5,715 nucleotides of DNA, from NCBI GenBank assembly GCA_013002625.1, contig JABDJE010000100.1, forward strand, positions 1 through 5,715. The letters are read 5' to 3'. The notes under the pieces were generated by a model, which was not told the origin of the DNA, searched no databases, and saw only the letters and a list, made by a program, of their open reading frames with translations. The position numbers were made by a program, and so were the translations under genes. Of the stretch, positions 3,794-5,715 are shown piece by piece; position 1 is the first letter of the stretch, and each line of letters opens with the position of its first letter. This stretch comes from Saprospiraceae bacterium. GTDB taxonomy: Bacteria > Bacteroidota > Bacteroidia > Chitinophagales > Saprospiraceae.

Positions 3794-4702
3794 ATGAAAA
3801 AAACATCCTCAAGTATCTTGAATACTGTCCTCAAGAGATATTTCCCCATTTTATTCAGTACGCTTCTTGTAATTCCAGTATCACTAAAGGGTCAAACAAA
3901 AGACTCTAGAAATTATAGCGATGAAGTATTTAAAATCGTAGAAGAAATGCCACGCTTTCCAGGTTGTGAGAATGTAGGCAAATCAATAGATGAAAAATTC
4001 GAATGTTCGAAAGAAAAAATGATGCAATATGTTTTTTCAAACCTGAAATATCCTGAAGCAGCAGCAAAAGCGGGCGTTGAAGGAACGGTTGTGGCTCAAT
4101 TTATCGTAAATAAAAAGGGCAGACTGGAAGATATAAGCATTATAAGAGATATAGGTTCAAATTGTGGAGATGCTGTCATTGAAGTATTGAATTCTATGAA
4201 CTCAATGGAGGAACGATGGACAGCTGGCAGGCAAAGAGGTATACCGGTTAAGGTGCAATATGCGATTCCAGTGAAATTTAAATTGGATGTCTCTGAAGAT
4301 TCAAAGGCAGCAGTTCCACCGCCACCGCCGCCCAAGGATGGTTTTATTGTAGTGGAACAAATGCCAAGATTTCCAGGATGTGACGATATGAAAGGCACCC
4401 ACAGTGAGAAGGAGAATTGTGCCAAGCAAAAAATGTTGGAATATCTGTACACCCATCTAAAGTATCCAGAAAAAGCAAAGACAAAGCAGATTGAGGGAAC
4501 AGTTGTTTTACAATTCGTAGTTGAAACAAATGGACACCTGGGTGACATCAAAATAGTTAGAGAAATAGGTGGAGGATGTGGTGAAGCTGCCAAGGCTGTA
4601 TTCGAACAAATGAATAGTGAAGGTTTGAAATGGACACCTGGAATACAAAGAGGTAAGGCAGTTAAAGTACTCTATACAATGCCTGTGAAATTCAAACTAT
4701 GA
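3794..4702 (+). CDS. Exported protein with two tandem TonB C-terminal domains
   Basis: This 302-residue protein has MKK then a hydrophobic run (YFPILFSTLLVIPVSL, residues 16-31) and LKGQT, read as a signal peptide cleaved near residue 33, or possibly a membrane anchor. It carries two homologous TonB_C units, about 46-164 and 184-302. Each begins VEEMPRFPGC or VEQMPRFPGC, then a KYPE helix, EGTVV-QF-V strands, an R-IG--CG turn, W(T)xGxQRG and a closing PVKFKL strand. Three Cys per unit are conserved between copies. The units are joined by six prolines (175-180). TonB C-terminal domains contact outer-membrane receptors to pass on proton-motive energy. This protein lacks ExbBD genes nearby and may be an accessory periplasmic member. 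The frame is open back to 3668, but that extension overlaps the hairpin region and is not protein-like, so ATG 3794 is chosen because it starts the signal peptide. An in-frame ATG at 3770 is an alternative. Confidence 0.9.
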   Translation: MKKTSSSILNTVLKRYFPILFSTLLVIPVSLKGQTKDSRNYSDEVFKIVEEMPRFPGCENVGKSIDEKFECSKEKMMQYVFSNLKYPEAAAKAGVEGTVVAQFIVNKKGRLEDISIIRDIGSNCGDAVIEVLNSMNSMEERWTAGRQRGIPVKVQYAIPVKFKLDVSEDSKAAVPPPPPPKDGFIVVEQMPRFPGCDDMKGTHSEKENCAKQKMLEYLYTHLKYPEKAKTKQIEGTVVLQFVVETNGHLGDIKIVREIGGGCGEAAKAVFEQMNSEGLKWTPGIQRGKAVKVLYTMPVKFKL

Positions 4703-4796
4703 CGATAATAAGACACCGCCTAGAATTCTTCTATATTAAAACTTGATTTTATTATCCTGATTCACTAAATCGCACTTCTTATTCGTTCAATGAATT

Positions 4797-5715
4797 ATGA
4801 AGTCTTTTGTATCAGGAATCGTCTTGTTTTTTCTTTTGTCATCAAATGCCTTAATTGCGCAATCTGAGTTTGATATCGAATATAATATCAAAGTTGATAA
4901 GCCAAAGGATGGTGTAGCGACCTTATCTTATGAAATTAAAAAACACCATCGTTATGAAGATTACAATCAGAAAATTGAGACGATGTCCATCGATACTTTT
5001 TTAAAGTATCTGCTGTACGATATCTCTCAATTACCCGACCATAAGAATAAAGTGCTGCTTTATATTCATGGAATGTGGGGTAGTTCTCCCTGGAATTTTA
5101 TCAATTCAATGGGAATGATAGAAAGGGCCTATTTGGAAAACAGGGATTCAGATATTGCCAGGATTATATCCATGAAGTGGCCTGGTAATAATATGGATTA
5201 TAAGGACAATAAATCGCGCGTCTACCAGATTGCTGATGAAATTGCGCCTGTAATGATTCAACTTATCCGAACCTTTCAAATAGTAGATATATTTAATCCG
5301 AATTTTGATACCCATATGGATCTCATCTGTCATTCCTTAGGCAATGAACTGTTCAAGGAAATTTTTAGTTATCTCCCGACCGAACAATATGACCACGAGA
5401 TTTTTGATCAAATAATTTTAGCGGCACCGGACCTCGATGTCGGCGTTTTCAGATTTGATGGTCCTTTGTATAGTTTGCCCAAGATCGCCAACGGCATCCA
5501 CATTTATTATAGCCGGAAGGATTTGACTTTAGGCGTATCTAAAAATTTAAATAAAAAAGAACGTCTTGGAATTTATGGGCCCGATGAAAATGATGTCGTA
5601 AAGGAGAATATGTATTTTATCGATGTCAGTGATGTAAAGGATGAAGCAAATTTTGGTGAAAGATTGACAGGCCATTCCTATTACCGGAGTTCCAAGTTAG
5701 CTACCAGAGATATGC
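4797..5715 (+). CDS. Exported DUF900-type alpha/beta hydrolase, 3' end cut by window
   Basis: The reading frame is open from ATG 4797 to the window edge (306 codons, no stop). Residues 1-22 are a signal peptide (SGIVLFFLLSSNALIAQ), probably cut before the Gln, so the enzyme acts in the periplasm or is secreted. The alpha/beta hydrolase signs follow in order: LLYIHGMWGSS oxyanion region (87-97), ISMKWPG (124-130), nucleophile elbow CHSLGN with Ser180, LAAPDLDVGVF (208-218), SRKDLTLGVSK with likely acid Asp242, RLG (256-258) and GHSYY with likely His293. This set and spacing match the DUF900 family, in which substrates are mostly unknown. With the His already reached, little of the protein should be missing. 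It follows the TonB-like gene by 94 bp in the same direction. They may share a transcript, though each has its own upstream spacer and the shared TTATTCGTT word. Esterase or lipase activity is inferred only. Confidence 0.9.
   Translation, partial: MKSFVSGIVLFFLLSSNALIAQSEFDIEYNIKVDKPKDGVATLSYEIKKHHRYEDYNQKIETMSIDTFLKYLLYDISQLPDHKNKVLLYIHGMWGSSPWNFINSMGMIERAYLENRDSDIARIISMKWPGNNMDYKDNKSRVYQIADEIAPVMIQLIRTFQIVDIFNPNFDTHMDLICHSLGNELFKEIFSYLPTEQYDHEIFDQIILAAPDLDVGVFRFDGPLYSLPKIANGIHIYYSRKDLTLGVSKNLNKKERLGIYGPDENDVVKENMYFIDVSDVKDEANFGERLTGHSYYRSSKLATRDM

Noticed and set aside
4096..4593. 165-codon antisense frame in the TonB-like gene
   Set aside because: It is antisense to a clearly coding tandem-domain gene. 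The Gly run is only the complement of the proline linker.
4704..4756. GATAATA/TATTATC inverted repeat after the TonB-like gene as a terminator
   Set aside because: The arms are 7 bp, AT-only, about 40 bp apart and not followed by a T tract, so chance pairing is likely.

Overview
The window looks like chromosomal DNA from a member of the Bacteroidota. The base composition is AT-rich and Shine-Dalgarno sites are weak or absent. Several intergenic sites match the Bacteroidota -7 promoter element TAnnTTTG. Signal peptides end in an Ala-Gln type junction, and there is a periplasmic TonB C-terminal-domain protein and a WYL regulator with the N-terminal sequence style common in that phylum. I cannot name the genus.

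Layout. Positions 1-163 hold a minus-strand tRNA-Arg(UCU) with two hairpins just downstream of it. Its acceptor stem does not close in the normal register. Positions 164-549 contain no gene but are full of structure: a 30-bp exact direct repeat that includes the tRNA 5' end, a degenerate palindromic element, 8-bp tandem repeats in both orientations, and two candidate promoters facing each other. Positions 550-1710 hold two co-directional genes 3 bp apart: an acidic Bacteroidota-type protein of unknown function, and a protein resembling the N-terminal region of McrB-like restriction NTPases, here without any AAA+ motor. After a very AT-rich spacer with mutually exclusive hairpins, a 94-residue hypothetical gene (1854-2138) runs into the end of a convergent WYL-domain regulator gene (2135-3148, minus); the two share 4 bp across their stop codons. 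Between the regulator and a divergent 103-residue hypothetical gene (3222-3533) is an 8-7-8 bp perfect inverted repeat sitting on the regulator's own -7 element, a strong candidate operator. A large hairpin (3618-3667) separates this block from two exported proteins: a two-unit TonB C-terminal-domain protein (3794-4702) and a DUF900-type alpha/beta hydrolase (4797 to the window edge, no stop reached).

How the parts may work together. The WYL regulator probably controls itself and perhaps its divergent neighbour through the shared palindrome. WYL proteins of this wHTH-WYL-WCX shape regulate phage-defence systems in known cases (BrxR, CapW), and an McrB-like fragment lies nearby, so a reduced or remnant defence locus is possible. 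No nuclease, NTPase motor or complete defence system is visible. The last two genes look like ordinary envelope functions unrelated to that block.
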